DNA of 42,797 bases from positions 1 through 42,797 of the forward strand of contig JASHNZ010000035.1 of assembly GCA_030041355.1 (NCBI GenBank), written 5' to 3'. Position numbers and translations under genes: made by a program. The notes below the pieces were generated by a model. That model was not told the origin of the DNA. It was given only the letters and a program-made list of their open reading frames with translations, and did not search any database. This stretch comes from Nitrososphaerales archaeon. GTDB taxonomy: Archaea; Thermoproteota; Nitrososphaeria; Nitrososphaerales; CADDZS01. This document shows, piece by piece, positions 1-8,492 of this stretch; the stretch's first letter is position 1; every line of letters begins with the position of its first letter.

Positions 1-150
1 TACGTTTCGACAAGTAAGGACGTTCTGGTCACAAACACACACGGTGGAGTTCCTGGAAACGCCACGCTCGTCAGTTCTTCGAACATAGTCGTCACGACCA
101 TAGCCTTGGGAACGACTTCATCTGGGCCATACGGATGTGCCGAAAGTTAG
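1..150 (+). CDS. C-terminal end of a surface beta-propeller-like protein (partial)
   Basis: An open frame enters from the left edge and ends with TAG at 148-150, giving 49 residues. The segment reads like the end of an archaeal beta-propeller surface protein: a strand with VLVTN, then VVTTIALG, then a closing SSGPYG. This is close to the YVTN pattern (V-x-V-T-N, VVxTIxxG, xGPxG) seen complete in the gene at 6685-7839. There is no membrane anchor after the repeat, so the protein is presumably secreted or anchored at its N terminus. A stem-loop terminator follows. The fold is inferred from a short tail, so the call is tentative. Confidence 0.55.
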   Translation, partial: YVSTSKDVLVTNTHGGVPGNATLVSSSNIVVTTIALGTTSSGPYGCAES

Positions 151-182
151 AGGACTTTGATAAACGAGCCAGCATGACAAAA

Positions 183-235
183 GCCTCTTTGGACTGCGAT
201 CCTAAAGAGGCCCCCTCACCTTTTTCTTTCTTAAA
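183..235 (+). terminator. Stem-loop terminator after the partial surface gene
   Basis: An 8-bp perfect stem (GCCTCTTT at 183-190 with AAAGAGGC at 204-211) is followed by a pyrimidine-rich tail that includes TTTTT. It lies 33 bases after the stop of the partial gene. The stretch from 236 to 607, between two convergent genes, shows no further gene or repeat. Confidence 0.55.
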
Positions 236-607
236 AGATTAAAAAATTACTACGAGATCTCTTGATCTTATTGCGTTACTAATCTGATATTTGGGACGGA
301 GATTGGATCGGTTTTTCGTCTCTGATCCTTAGTAAGTCAGGCCAGCGATTATTCCATGAGGAGAGTTGTAGAAGAGATCAATCTAGCACTTCTCTAGTCC
401 TTTCCTCAAATTCCCTGAAACTCACTTTACAGAATTTCCTTTGCTGCAACGCCTAATTGCCTTGTATTTGCGACGCCAAGGCGCTCGCGGAAGACTTCCT
501 TGGACCCAATTCTGTCCTGTCTTGGAATAGTCTCAGGAAATCATTGCACATAAAGAACATGCCAGATCTCTTTGGTTGACTGCGTTACAGTTGTCATCGG
601 GACTCCC

Positions 608-2722
608 TCACGCCCCCCTCCTTGACCTTAGTATAATCATAAGGACAGACAAGGCAACAATAACTGCAATGGCTCCGATTATCGAGAGCACTAAGTAGTT
701 GTAACTAAATGCAGCAGTCAAGATCACTGGTGAATTGATCACGATTGATTGAGCCTCGATGCTTTTAGACATGCCTAGCCCTCCTTCCCATCCGGTGAAT
801 GAATAGAGGAAGGAAGAAGGATTACTCGAAAGAGAGACCGATGTTCCGGTTGGTACGTATATTGTATTTGTAGTTCCTGCCGTAACAGTCCCGGAAACAG
901 ATCCGAACTTGTACGATACTGATCCTCCGCTCTCCGCACTAATTGTGAGGCCCGGATAGTATATTGCAGTTTCACTCAGAGGAGAGCTCACATTTACTGT
1001 GGCAGAACTGCTACTGCCTGAATAAGATCCTTCGCCGGATCCTGACCAGCCTTCAGGTTGCCATCCAGTATAGTTCTTTTCCGAAATAGAAATTGAAGCA
1101 GAAGAGTTGTACCAGCCAGAAAGAGGCGAGACTAAACTTGAATTGTTTAAGGATGATGAACCAGTGGAGATCGTAATGTAGTATTGATGAAAATACGTAG
1201 CTGTTATGTTTCCTCCGGCAGTGACATTGCCGCTGGGGAAATTTGCAAGCCATCTTTCGTATGAAGAATTCGTGGAACCAGCAAGATCACTCTCAAATGA
1301 GTAAGGGCTTTCGGAGTCTGCCCACACGGCTTTTCCTGAACCAGCTGTGGTATTTGATTCCAAGCCTTCGAAGCTGTATTGTACCCAGGGGCTGGAATAT
1401 CCTGTACCTCCTAGTAGGACGTTGAAATCGAAAGTTACGTTGTAGACATGATAGTAAAGAGCACTTATTGTCTGGTTTGATATTGCGATTCCACTAGTGT
1501 CATTTGTAAACCATGCTTGGTTCGCGGAAACTGAACCTGTTAGGCTCCAAGCGCTGTCATAATCCATTTCATAGGACTCTGGAGTATTCGTCAGATTCGC
1601 AAACTGTGGTATTCCGGCGGACAAATAACTTAGTAAAGGAGGAACGGTTGGAATGGAATCATCCTGGGTGGAATAATCGAATGTGAGAAAGACTATTGGT
1701 TTCGTCCCGGTCAGAAATTCATACGCATTTGACGCTGCATTTGCGCCCTCAAGGGAATAATGATGCAGTCGATTGGGATTACTACCATAATTAACTGGAC
1801 TAGGAGTGCTACCTCCAAAAACCAGTTGTCTGCTTGTTGCATTAAATTCATCTATCCACATCCAGGCCGACGAGACAGGCGTGGCGGGATCAGAATACAA
1901 GACTCTCTCCTCCCCGCCATAGTAATCATTTGCTTGGTATTGTTCTGTCATTAGTCCTGAGAAGTAACCGTTTGAATTGGCAAATTCGTTTGTCAAACCT
2001 GCAAAAAGAGTCGCCCCTTCTGCGCTGTAGCTCTCACTCGCTGATGCGCTAGTGTTCCAGTCATAAGCAGAAAATGTCACGTTTCCACTTGAAAAATACA
2101 GATTGAGCAAAACCGTATCGCCGTTGTTTATCGAACCTGTGAAATTCGCTATGCCTCCGCCACCGTTCGACGGAAATATGGAACTCCCACTTGGGTTGAA
2201 CGCCTCGTAGTTTAGAGCAAAGCCATTCACGTACCCACCATTCTCATATGGCCAATGCCAAGAAATGCCTACTTGATACCAGTAGCCTTCATTCGATAAC
2301 CCATTGAGCAGATACGCTGGCCCGTAGTCCGCGCTGTCATTTTGTTCGATTGCAGTTACATTGTATGCTAAGCTATTGAAATTTTGAGTAAATGTCAGGC
2401 CTATCTGTTCGTCAATTGAGGGTGAGGATACAGAATTATGGATATGGAATGCATTTGCGGCTTTCAAAAATTGTGCGATGTGGGGAAAATGAGAGGCAGA
2501 AGATGAACTCCCCCCGGCCGAAGCTGTGCTGTCGTCAGAAGCTAGAATCTCAGAGCGGTGATGAGACGCTGGAAAGCCCGCAAGGTTCACGCCACTCTCG
2601 TATGAGAAAAGCCCTGACGACCGCTGCTGAGTGTTTGAGATTTCACTGGTAAGAGAAATGACTAGCAGCGCAGCAACTACGAGTGTTGCTACTCGAAAGA
2701 GCTTGTTGTCCTTGGTAGACAT
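608..2722 (-). CDS. Large secreted, C-terminally anchored surface protein
   Basis: The open frame extends to 2785 (725 residues), but the signal-peptide-like hydrophobic stretch (VATLVVAALLVISL) follows the Met at 2722. A TATA-like box at about 2789-2797 would place the transcript start inside the longer version, so I prefer 2722 (or 2737). The mature protein is rich in Ser, Gly, Asn and aromatic residues, with many N-x-S/T sites, as in archaeal S-layer and adhesin-like proteins. Near the C terminus are two beta-repeat segments with TGW motifs (bacterial-repeat type, like those in InlB-B/Flg_new families). The protein ends in a single hydrophobic helix (LVLSIIGAIAVIVALSVLMI) and a basic tail, so it sits in the membrane facing outward. 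No enzymatic motif was recognised. It is convergent with the partial gene at the left edge and divergent from the S53 peptidase. Confidence 0.7.
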   Translation of the reverse strand: MSTKDNKLFRVATLVVAALLVISLTSEISNTQQRSSGLFSYESGVNLAGFPASHHRSEILASDDSTASAGGSSSSASHFPHIAQFLKAANAFHIHNSVSSPSIDEQIGLTFTQNFNSLAYNVTAIEQNDSADYGPAYLLNGLSNEGYWYQVGISWHWPYENGGYVNGFALNYEAFNPSGSSIFPSNGGGGIANFTGSINNGDTVLLNLYFSSGNVTFSAYDWNTSASASESYSAEGATLFAGLTNEFANSNGYFSGLMTEQYQANDYYGGEERVLYSDPATPVSSAWMWIDEFNATSRQLVFGGSTPSPVNYGSNPNRLHHYSLEGANAASNAYEFLTGTKPIVFLTFDYSTQDDSIPTVPPLLSYLSAGIPQFANLTNTPESYEMDYDSAWSLTGSVSANQAWFTNDTSGIAISNQTISALYYHVYNVTFDFNVLLGGTGYSSPWVQYSFEGLESNTTAGSGKAVWADSESPYSFESDLAGSTNSSYERWLANFPSGNVTAGGNITATYFHQYYITISTGSSSLNNSSLVSPLSGWYNSSASISISEKNYTGWQPEGWSGSGEGSYSGSSSSATVNVSSPLSETAIYYPGLTISAESGGSVSYKFGSVSGTVTAGTTNTIYVPTGTSVSLSSNPSSFLYSFTGWEGGLGMSKSIEAQSIVINSPVILTAAFSYNYLVLSIIGAIAVIVALSVLMIILRSRRGA

Positions 2723-2788
2723 GCAAAGCTTTCGCATACCAAAATCAGAAATATTTCTAGGCCGTAGCGGAGTCGTCTGGTACATATC

Positions 2789-2797
2789 ATTTATTGC
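2789..2797 (-). promoter_or_regulatory. TATA-like box for the 608-2722 surface gene
   Basis: Read on the minus strand the sequence is CAATAAATG, an A/T-rich archaeal TATA-like element. An RNA start about 27 bases downstream would fall near 2766, inside the longest open frame, which supports an internal Met start for the gene. Confidence 0.3.
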
Positions 2798-3170
2798 TTG
2801 AAGAGTTTGTTTTTGGCATTGTTTGCCGGCGTTTGCATGACTGCGAGCGCGAACGTTTGTATAAAACTAAGAAAAATGGAGAGATGACTGATTGTGTAAC
2901 CTTTTTCACTCAGTGCGAAGTCATCTTAATCGACAGCAGCTGGACACACATACCAACCGCTTCCTGACAGTTCGGACGCATGGACTTGGTCAATTCTATC
3001 TTCACCAAAGCCAAAGCGCAGCAAAAACAAGAGAATCCTGCTCCATCCTTCTCTTTCTCGGTTTTTTTCAAACGAGCATATATAACGAAAGCAGATATAT
3101 CGATCAAATGTTTCAGGTGTCACCGCGAATTTGGTGATGATTTTCCCACGCATTACGACGAATATAGTAA

Positions 3171-3190
3171 CCCGAGGAAGGCATAAATAG
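3171..3190 (+). promoter_or_regulatory. BRE plus TATA box for the S53 peptidase
   Basis: A purine-rich BRE-like stretch (CGAGGAAG, ending at 3180) is followed by CATAAATAG at 3182-3190, centred 39 bases before the ATG at 3225. This is standard archaeal spacing for a short 5' leader. The rest of 2798-3170 has only overlapping weak open frames and no feature I can support. Confidence 0.6.
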
Positions 3191-3224
3191 CGAGAACCCG
3201 TGCCCGCTTGCTAGGTTCAATTCT

Positions 3225-4469
3225 ATGAGAGATAGAACTCGATATACTATTCTCGGAACTCTCGTAATGTTAGCACTACTCGCTCTCTCCCCAATGACGA
3301 CAGCGATCGCTTTTGGGGCAAGCGGGACAAATGTAGTTCAAGCCGTACCAGCGGCTGTTCACACATCATCTCTAGTTAGCTCAACACCCACATGTGAAAC
3401 TACGGAAATTTGTCCGTATCAGATGGACAACGCGTACGGTTTCACAATACTGCATAACAACGGAATCAACGGCACGGGTCAAAGCATAGCCATAGTCGAT
3501 TCTTGCGAAGAAACCGATATTGCATCAGATTTGAAAGCCTTTGATTCATACTTCGGTCTTCCAAATCCCACCCTCAACATTTACTTCCCGCAGGGATCCT
3601 GCACTTCAAACTACGGTTGGGGCCCTGAAATTGCAATAGACGTCGAATGGTCACACGCAATGGCACCTGGAGCCACGATCAACTTGGTCGTCGCAGCAGA
3701 GCCTACCTTTACAGACCTCTTTGGCGCATGGAAGTACATCTTGGCGAACCATCTCGGCGCTGAGATCTCAAACAGCTGGGGCGGTGCAGGAGATGCATGT
3801 GGATCGTCTACAGACAAACTCCTTACAACGCTAGCAGACAATAACATCACAGTAACTGCTTCAACTGGAGACAGCGGCGCATGGCCACCAGGTTATGGGT
3901 CGAATCCGGCTAACTGTCTTGGTGTCCTAGGAATCGGAGGAACTTCGCTGGACATCAATTCGACAGGCGGGTACATCTCAGAGTCAGCCTGGTCAGGCGG
4001 CGGAGGCGGTTATGTCACGAGTACGAAAGAGCCTTCCTTCCAGAGCAAAGTAAAGATCGACGATCCATCAAAGCTTCTTGGCAAGCCAGATGTCTCGGCT
4101 GATGCAAATCCATACACCGGCGTTTGGATGTATGATACACCAGATGAAGGAGGATGGAGCTGCTGCTGGGGTGGAACTAGCGTCTCGAACGTTCTCTGGG
4201 CAGGATTCATCGGCGACGTAAACCAGATCAGAGTATCCAACGGATATAGCACACTAGGCTACGTCAATCCCTACATGTACCTTAGCATATATGGAATAAA
4301 GGGATCTTCAGCATTGTACAAGGCCGACATGCACGATGTCAAAACAGGATGCAATGCTCCTCTAGGTCCAGAATTCTGTGCAGCCAAGGGATGGGACGCA
4401 GCGACAGGTCTCGGCTCTTACAAAGCAAACGCTCTCGGCCCGCAGCTTGGAGATACATCTTCAGCCTAG
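3225..4469 (+). CDS. Secreted S53 (sedolisin/kumamolisin-like) serine-carboxyl peptidase, no propeptide
   Basis: A 414-residue secreted endopeptidase. S53 enzymes use a Ser-Glu-Asp triad and are mostly active at acid pH. Seen here: a signal peptide (about residues 8-31); GWGPEIAIDVEWSHA with Glu135 and Asp139 four apart, matching the Glu/Asp pair; STGDSG with the oxyanion Asp216; and GGTSVSNVLWAGF with the nucleophile Ser319. The C-terminal calcium-site region is present (Asp371-Val372, then GWDAATGLGS). The catalytic fold begins near residue 62, only about 30 residues after the signal peptide, whereas family members usually carry a propeptide of roughly 180 residues. Several Cys residues could form disulfides outside the cell. 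It is a single gene with its own promoter and terminator. Confidence 0.9.
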   Translation: MRDRTRYTILGTLVMLALLALSPMTTAIAFGASGTNVVQAVPAAVHTSSLVSSTPTCETTEICPYQMDNAYGFTILHNNGINGTGQSIAIVDSCEETDIASDLKAFDSYFGLPNPTLNIYFPQGSCTSNYGWGPEIAIDVEWSHAMAPGATINLVVAAEPTFTDLFGAWKYILANHLGAEISNSWGGAGDACGSSTDKLLTTLADNNITVTASTGDSGAWPPGYGSNPANCLGVLGIGGTSLDINSTGGYISESAWSGGGGGYVTSTKEPSFQSKVKIDDPSKLLGKPDVSADANPYTGVWMYDTPDEGGWSCCWGGTSVSNVLWAGFIGDVNQIRVSNGYSTLGYVNPYMYLSIYGIKGSSALYKADMHDVKTGCNAPLGPEFCAAKGWDAATGLGSYKANALGPQLGDTSSA

Positions 4470-4487
4470 CACAGACATAATCAATTG

Positions 4488-4530
4488 ACACTAACCAAGA
4501 GAATTGGTTAGTGTTTCCCTCTCTTTTTTA
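4488..4530 (+). terminator. Strong intrinsic-type terminator after the S53 gene
   Basis: A perfect 11-bp stem (ACACTAACCAA at 4488-4498 with TTGGTTAGTGT at 4504-4514) has a 5-base loop and is followed by a CCCTCTCTTTTTTA tract. It lies 18 bases after the stop codon. Confidence 0.75.
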
Positions 4531-4793
4531 TTTTCTTAGGTTCTATAATCTGAAAGCAATCTGCTAGGGTAGGCATCCTGCAATATTGCCGTCCGTGGCA
4601 GATAAATGTGGTCGTCCTCATCTCAAAATCATTTTCAAAATAATATGTTGAAAGCCTTGCCGTTTCTTTTGTCTCGAGCTCTTTCGTTTTTTAATTGATC
4701 GAGTTCTGGTGTTGCTAAAGTGCGGAGAAAGAATGGCGAGGGCTTTCCGTAATTTCTATTCTTCAAAAATTCCCGCGGTATCGTTGCGACAAA

Positions 4794-4842
4794 GGAGCGT
4801 TAGCTCCAAATTCAATGAGAGTGGAGCGTAAGACTCTCTTTT
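4794..4842 (+). other. Two adjacent small hairpins in a gene-free stretch
   Basis: In the roughly 630-base stretch between the S53 terminator and the permease gene there are two hairpins close together: GGAGC/GCTCC with a GTTA loop (4794-4807) and GAGAGT/ACTCTC with a 10-base loop (4817-4838), the second followed by TTTT. This may be an RNA element or terminator. A weak open frame at 4900-5169 is not convincing. I see nothing else here apart from the promoter at 5081-5090. Confidence 0.25.
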
Positions 4843-5080
4843 GGTCAGGTGATTCAAGCAACTTCTCGTTCGGTCATGCGGTTACCATAGGTTGATTTCT
4901 TGAGTCATATTCTCGCAAACAATTCTCAAACACCTCCGCTTTTGCAATCTTGTCATAGACGAGGTTCGAATTTCGCCATATCGAGGCTACGTATGATCTA
5001 CAGCTGTTTTCGCCCTCATCTGGGTCGTTGTACTCTCAAAGTTGAAATAGCAAATTTGAGCACCTTCACCACTACTCAAC

Positions 5081-5090
5081 ACATAAAAAG
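5081..5090 (+). promoter_or_regulatory. TATA-like box upstream of the first TauE/SafE gene
   Basis: ACATAAAAAG lies about 80 bases before the ATG at 5166, so the transcript would carry a leader of roughly 50 bases. Confidence 0.3.
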
Positions 5091-5165
5091 TTTCGATACA
5101 GGTTGCAGGTCAGAGCAACTCCTTCCGGAAGGAAAGTACTTTCCTACAAGAAGACTTGAAACAAT

Positions 5166-6083
5166 ATGATTCTTTCATATGCCGACCTTCTTATCCCGGT
5201 CACGATTCTCATTCTGGGTGTTATTACAGGAGGACTATCTAATGCGACAAGCGGCGGTGCGGGAGTCCTCACTATCTACGTCCTGACGGCATACGCGAGT
5301 CTTTCTTTCAAGAGTGCTGATGCAACAGTGCTTGCGTCTTCGACTATTTTCGTACTTGTCGGCGCAATCTCGTTTTACAGAAAAAAACAGGTTCATACGC
5401 AGCTTGCGTTAACAGTCGGCCTCTCTGGGGTTGTTGGGGCTTACATCGGTGCGACCGTGGCCATCAAGTCCAATACTGCTGACCTTGAAAAAGGCTTCGG
5501 AGTTTTTACACTGGCGCTTGCGTTTTACACGATCTACATGTTCTACTCAGAGTGGAGAAAGAAAAAGAAATTGAGCAAAGACGCATCCATGCTACCTCAA
5601 ATCACCGGGGGTTCTGACGGGCCGGTCCCGTCGGGAACGAGCGTTCAAGGAGGCACGAAAAACTTGGCTGGAAGATTCGGAGGTAAGGATCCTGCCTCCC
5701 TCGCAGTGCAAATTGCAAAGGGGATCCTGATTGGACTAGTCACAGGAATTTTCGGAGTGTCCCTCGCTAGCCTGAGCGTCGTGCTCTTCATAATTTTATT
5801 CAGATTGGATATGAAACTCGTCCTTGGAACAAGCCTTTTTGCATCCTTCCTTAGGTATGCGGGGGGAACAGTTGCTTTTCTGAATACAGGAGATATAAAC
5901 ATGCTCTATTTCGTACTGCTCACTATCGGAGGCATTGCGGGGAGCATCGTGGGAGCAAAGGTGATTCTCTCCGACAAGAAAGGTTCATTGGAGGCCTACA
6001 TAAAACTGATAATAATTCTAATGCTTTTGTTCATAAGCTACGAATTTTTGCTAAAGTTCTACCTACCGCTCCCGCACTTTTGA
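5166..6083 (+). CDS. TauE/SafE-family sulfite/sulfonate-type permease (copy 1)
   Basis: A 305-residue multi-spanning membrane protein. The two homologous halves typical of TauE/SafE are visible: an N-terminal half with GGLSNATSGGAGVLTIYVL (residues about 19-37) and a C-terminal half with GLVTGIFGVSLASLSVVLF (about 192-210). Each carries the G-x-x-x-G-rich re-entrant signature, and LVLGTSLFASFLRYAGG follows. About eight helices are predicted by eye, with a charged cytoplasmic loop (about residues 125-180) in the middle. Family members export sulfite, sulfoacetate or other organosulfur anions; the substrate here cannot be read from sequence. A second, diverged copy lies next to the sulfate-activation operon at 11421. 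The gene has its own promoter and no operon partner. Confidence 0.85.
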   Translation: MILSYADLLIPVTILILGVITGGLSNATSGGAGVLTIYVLTAYASLSFKSADATVLASSTIFVLVGAISFYRKKQVHTQLALTVGLSGVVGAYIGATVAIKSNTADLEKGFGVFTLALAFYTIYMFYSEWRKKKKLSKDASMLPQITGGSDGPVPSGTSVQGGTKNLAGRFGGKDPASLAVQIAKGILIGLVTGIFGVSLASLSVVLFIILFRLDMKLVLGTSLFASFLRYAGGTVAFLNTGDINMLYFVLLTIGGIAGSIVGAKVILSDKKGSLEAYIKLIIILMLLFISYEFLLKFYLPLPHF

Positions 6084-6293
6084 AGCTAACGCCCTAACAC
6101 TTGGTCCTTATTTTGGGTGAGTAATCGTAGCCTAGATCGCCTAGTTTTGCAAAAAGCCGTATTGGGTATAGTGCCCTAGCTATTGCGCCGATTGAATAGT
6201 TCACTTAAATATGGGCCTTCTATACACGGAATATTTTTCGCGCTATCATCCATAATTTCGAATAAAGACATTCCTTCTTGCGGCTTGGTTTTC

Positions 6294-6470
6294 TTAGAAT
6301 AGTTGTGCGATGAAGTCCAGCCCTTCATTGCTTGTTGGGCGTTTCTTGTATGAACTGGCTATGAGCTCCTTGAATAGTTGTGCGATGAAGTCCAGCCCTT
6401 CATTGCTTGTTGGGCGTTTCTTGTATGAACTGGCTATGAGCTCCTTGAGAATTGTTTGAAAAGTCATCAT
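6294..6470 (-). CDS. 58-residue protein made of an exact in-frame 25-residue duplication
   Basis: Starting at the first of two tandem ATGs (6470), the minus strand encodes an 8-residue head (MMTFQTIL) and then two identical 25-residue blocks. Each block begins KELIASSYKKRP and ends LDFIAQLF, and a TAA at 6294-6296 follows directly. Without the duplication the protein would be 33 residues. Composition is ordinary for an amphipathic, partly helical small protein, and the frame looks far more protein-like than the overlapping plus-strand frame (6310-6459). A TATA-like element (minus-strand AAATAAG, 6489-6495) sits about 20-25 bases upstream, so the message would be nearly leaderless. Function is unknown; it could also be the tail of a decayed gene. 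Confidence 0.5.
   Translation of the reverse strand: MMTFQTILKELIASSYKKRPTSNEGLDFIAQLFKELIASSYKKRPTSNEGLDFIAQLF
6297..6448. repeat. Exact tandem duplication, 75-bp unit
   Basis: Bases 6297-6373 recur identically at 6372-6448, a period of 75 with no mismatch over 77 bases; the first difference is at 6374 versus 6449. The unit is a multiple of three and keeps one minus-strand reading frame open. Perfect identity points to a recent event. The surrounding 6084-6293 and 6471-6684 hold no other gene I can support. Confidence 0.95.
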
Positions 6471-6684
6471 TTCTTACAATCTATGTATCTTATTTGAAGG
6501 CCCACGTTTCTATTTCCACACAGGCGCAGGATAAGCCATTGCACGAGCTTTTGACTTTCTCTTGAATCAAATTCGGAACTCGTAGAGACTTTGTTATGGC
6601 GGCTCTAAGAAAGAGAAATTAAGGCTGGACTTTGGGAAAGCGAGCCGTTTGTTTTTTCAGAATTCTGCCTTATTGCTCGCACTT

Positions 6685-7839
6685 TTACGAAATGGTCGCC
6701 ACGAGCGAGTCTGAAGGCGCATAAATCACAGAGATAGTGTTCGAGCCGTAGTTAGCCACGTACAAATACTTACTCGTAGGATCGAAAGCCATACCAGCCG
6801 GATTAGCTCCTACAGTAATAGTAGCTACTACGCTACTCATGTCTATAACTGTCACGTAGCCGCTAGTTTCAGAGTTTGTCACGTAGACATATCCATTATA
6901 AGATTCAAATGTTATCTGCGTCGGATCTGACAATTCGTTCTGAATGCTAGCGACCTCTTTATTTGTGGCGCCATTGATCACATAGACCGACCCTGCACTA
7001 GGATCAGAAGGATTTTCCATGGTCACATAGAGGTAGTGGTTAGAAGGGTCAAAAGCAATTTCCGAGGGCTCTTCTAAGAGCGGTAGAGTCTGTACCACTG
7101 TATCGTTAGACCCAGCGATTACAGAAATTGTACCAGAATTGTTCGGATAGTTGCTATTTGCCACATAGATGTAACCGTTTGACGGATCATATGCAATGCC
7201 AAGTGGAGAATTGTTTCCCACGCCGATTGTGCTAACGATTTCGTTTGTCGTACCATTGATTACTGAGACATTATCCGAATCGTAATTTGCAACGTACACA
7301 CAATTGTTTTGAGAATCCAAAGCTAATCCCCAGGGATATTGCCCCACATCTATTATTGCCACTACTTTGTTTGTGGCACCACTGATTACGTAAACCCAGC
7401 CGGAAGATATAGGATTTGTGAAATTTTGCAATGTCGCGTAGATGTCTCCGTTACTTGGATCAAAGATCATCCCTCCAGGAGAGTATGGCGTGACTGATAT
7501 GTTTGCAATAACCTTGTAGCTTGCTCCGCTTAACACGGAGAGTATGCTCGAATTTGTGTAGGTGACGTAAATGTCTCCATTCGACGAATCATAGGCGAGA
7601 TAGTCCGGACTGTTTTCAAGTGAAAGGTTCACGATCAAAGCCGAGGTGGAACTGGATTGAGATTTCGAAGTGGACTGTGAAATCGTGCTGGTGGAAGATG
7701 TGGTACCAGAAAAGGGATTTCTGCCCAAAGCATAGAACGAAACTGCTATTGCTCCGACTATGACTGCCGCGCCTATCAAAACTATGATAGCTACAGCAGT
7801 CGCCGTACTGACGGCATTTTTTCGCGTGCAGTTTTTCAA
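6685..7839 (-). CDS. YVTN-type beta-propeller surface protein with N-terminal anchor
   Basis: A 384-residue extracellular protein. A basic start is followed by one hydrophobic helix (about residues 10-37), then a Ser/Thr-rich linker (about 44-66) and roughly seven propeller blades of the YVTN family. The blades repeat the pattern DPSNGDIYVT, SVI-G-T, VxTIxVG and xxPxGIAYDPSNGYIYVAN. These domains usually act in surface display, adhesion or ligand binding rather than catalysis. The start is TTG at 7839; no ATG lies in a better place, and a TATA-like box (ATTTAAGT on the minus strand, 7864-7871) is 25 bases upstream, giving a leaderless message. It follows cysC on the same strand after 59 bases, but its own promoter suggests it is separate. 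Confidence 0.85.
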   Translation of the reverse strand: MKNCTRKNAVSTATAVAIIVLIGAAVIVGAIAVSFYALGRNPFSGTTSSTSTISQSTSKSQSSSTSALIVNLSLENSPDYLAYDSSNGDIYVTYTNSSILSVLSGASYKVIANISVTPYSPGGMIFDPSNGDIYATLQNFTNPISSGWVYVISGATNKVVAIIDVGQYPWGLALDSQNNCVYVANYDSDNVSVINGTTNEIVSTIGVGNNSPLGIAYDPSNGYIYVANSNYPNNSGTISVIAGSNDTVVQTLPLLEEPSEIAFDPSNHYLYVTMENPSDPSAGSVYVINGATNKEVASIQNELSDPTQITFESYNGYVYVTNSETSGYVTVIDMSSVVATITVGANPAGMAFDPTSKYLYVANYGSNTISVIYAPSDSLVATIS

Positions 7840-7863
7840 GATTTTACCAATAAATCGATTTGT

Positions 7864-7871
7864 TACTTAAA
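7864..7871 (-). promoter_or_regulatory. TATA-like box for the beta-propeller gene
   Basis: ATTTAAGT on the minus strand, about 25-30 bases ahead of the TTG start at 7839, lies in the 59-base gap behind cysC. Confidence 0.4.
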
Positions 7872-7898
7872 TTTCTTCAAAGGCGAGCCAAGAAATAG

Positions 7899-8492
7899 CT
7901 AACGAATTTCCACGTGACGTAAAAGCCCTTTGTCGATCAACTGTTGAGTCAGCAGCTCGACGCATTGAGCAGCTGGACTAGATTCAGTATCAACAACGAC
8001 GTCAGGCTGCAGGGGCTCTTCATACGGATCCTGAAGCCCTGTCATATTAGCGATCTCGCCTCGCCTTGCTTTGGCGTAAAGACCTTTGGGATCGCGCTTT
8101 TCGCACGCGACAAGCGAAGCTTTGATGTAAACTTCTACGAATCTGTCAGCCCCTATAACGTCTCTCGCGCTTTCTCTGGATTTTCTATATGGTGAAATAA
8201 GTGCAACAATCGAGACCACACCGTTTCTAGAAAGAACCTTGGCAAGATAAGATACTCGCCTAGCGTGCTCTTCCCTGTCTTCTTTCGAGAGACCCAAGTC
8301 TTTGGAGAGCCCTTTTCTTACTTCATCTCCGTCGAGAACCTCGACAAATCGGTTGAACTCGTTTTCGTATTTTTGCTTCAAAAGGTTGGCAAGAGTGGAC
8401 TTGCCAGCACCGGGAAGCCCGGTCATCCAAATCGTGAAACCTTTCGGCTTCAGTTCTCGTGCTACATTTTCAGTTCTTGTCATTGTAGTCAT
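7899..8492 (-). CDS. cysC: Adenylylsulfate (APS) kinase
   Basis: A 197-residue cytoplasmic enzyme that phosphorylates the 3'-OH of adenosine 5'-phosphosulfate with ATP to give PAPS. Seen: Walker A GLPGAGKST (25-33), the APS-binding DGDEVRKGL (54-62), SKEDREEHARRV (69-80), the ISPYRKSRE segment (99-107), and the conserved lid region RDPKGLYAKAR (133-143) with TGLQDPYE. Length matches the family. Its start overlaps the stop of the upstream phosphodiesterase-like gene by four bases (ATGA), which implies translational coupling. It is the last gene of the sulfate-activation operon. PAPS made here could feed sulfation or assimilation; no sulfotransferase or PAPS reductase is in the window. Confidence 0.95.
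   Translation of the reverse strand: MTTMTRTENVARELKPKGFTIWMTGLPGAGKSTLANLLKQKYENEFNRFVEVLDGDEVRKGLSKDLGLSKEDREEHARRVSYLAKVLSRNGVVSIVALISPYRKSRESARDVIGADRFVEVYIKASLVACEKRDPKGLYAKARRGEIANMTGLQDPYEEPLQPDVVVDTESSPAAQCVELLTQQLIDKGLLRHVEIR

Noticed and set aside
2980..3186. 68-residue frame with CFRCHREF
   Set aside because: Has one Cys pair and a His that recall a zinc finger, but the second His is missing, its end covers the S53 TATA box, and other frames overlap equally well.
4900..5169. 89-residue open frame before the TauE/SafE gene
   Set aside because: TTG start, irregular composition, and an end that overlaps the permease ATG by a chance ATGA; no motif supports it.
6297..6448. CRISPR-like repeat
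   Set aside because: There are only two direct copies with no spacer; it is a simple tandem duplication inside an open frame.
6310..6459. Plus-strand 49-residue frame across the 75-bp repeat
   Set aside because: Also open because the unit is a multiple of three, but its sequence is less protein-like than the minus-strand frame and it lacks start signals.
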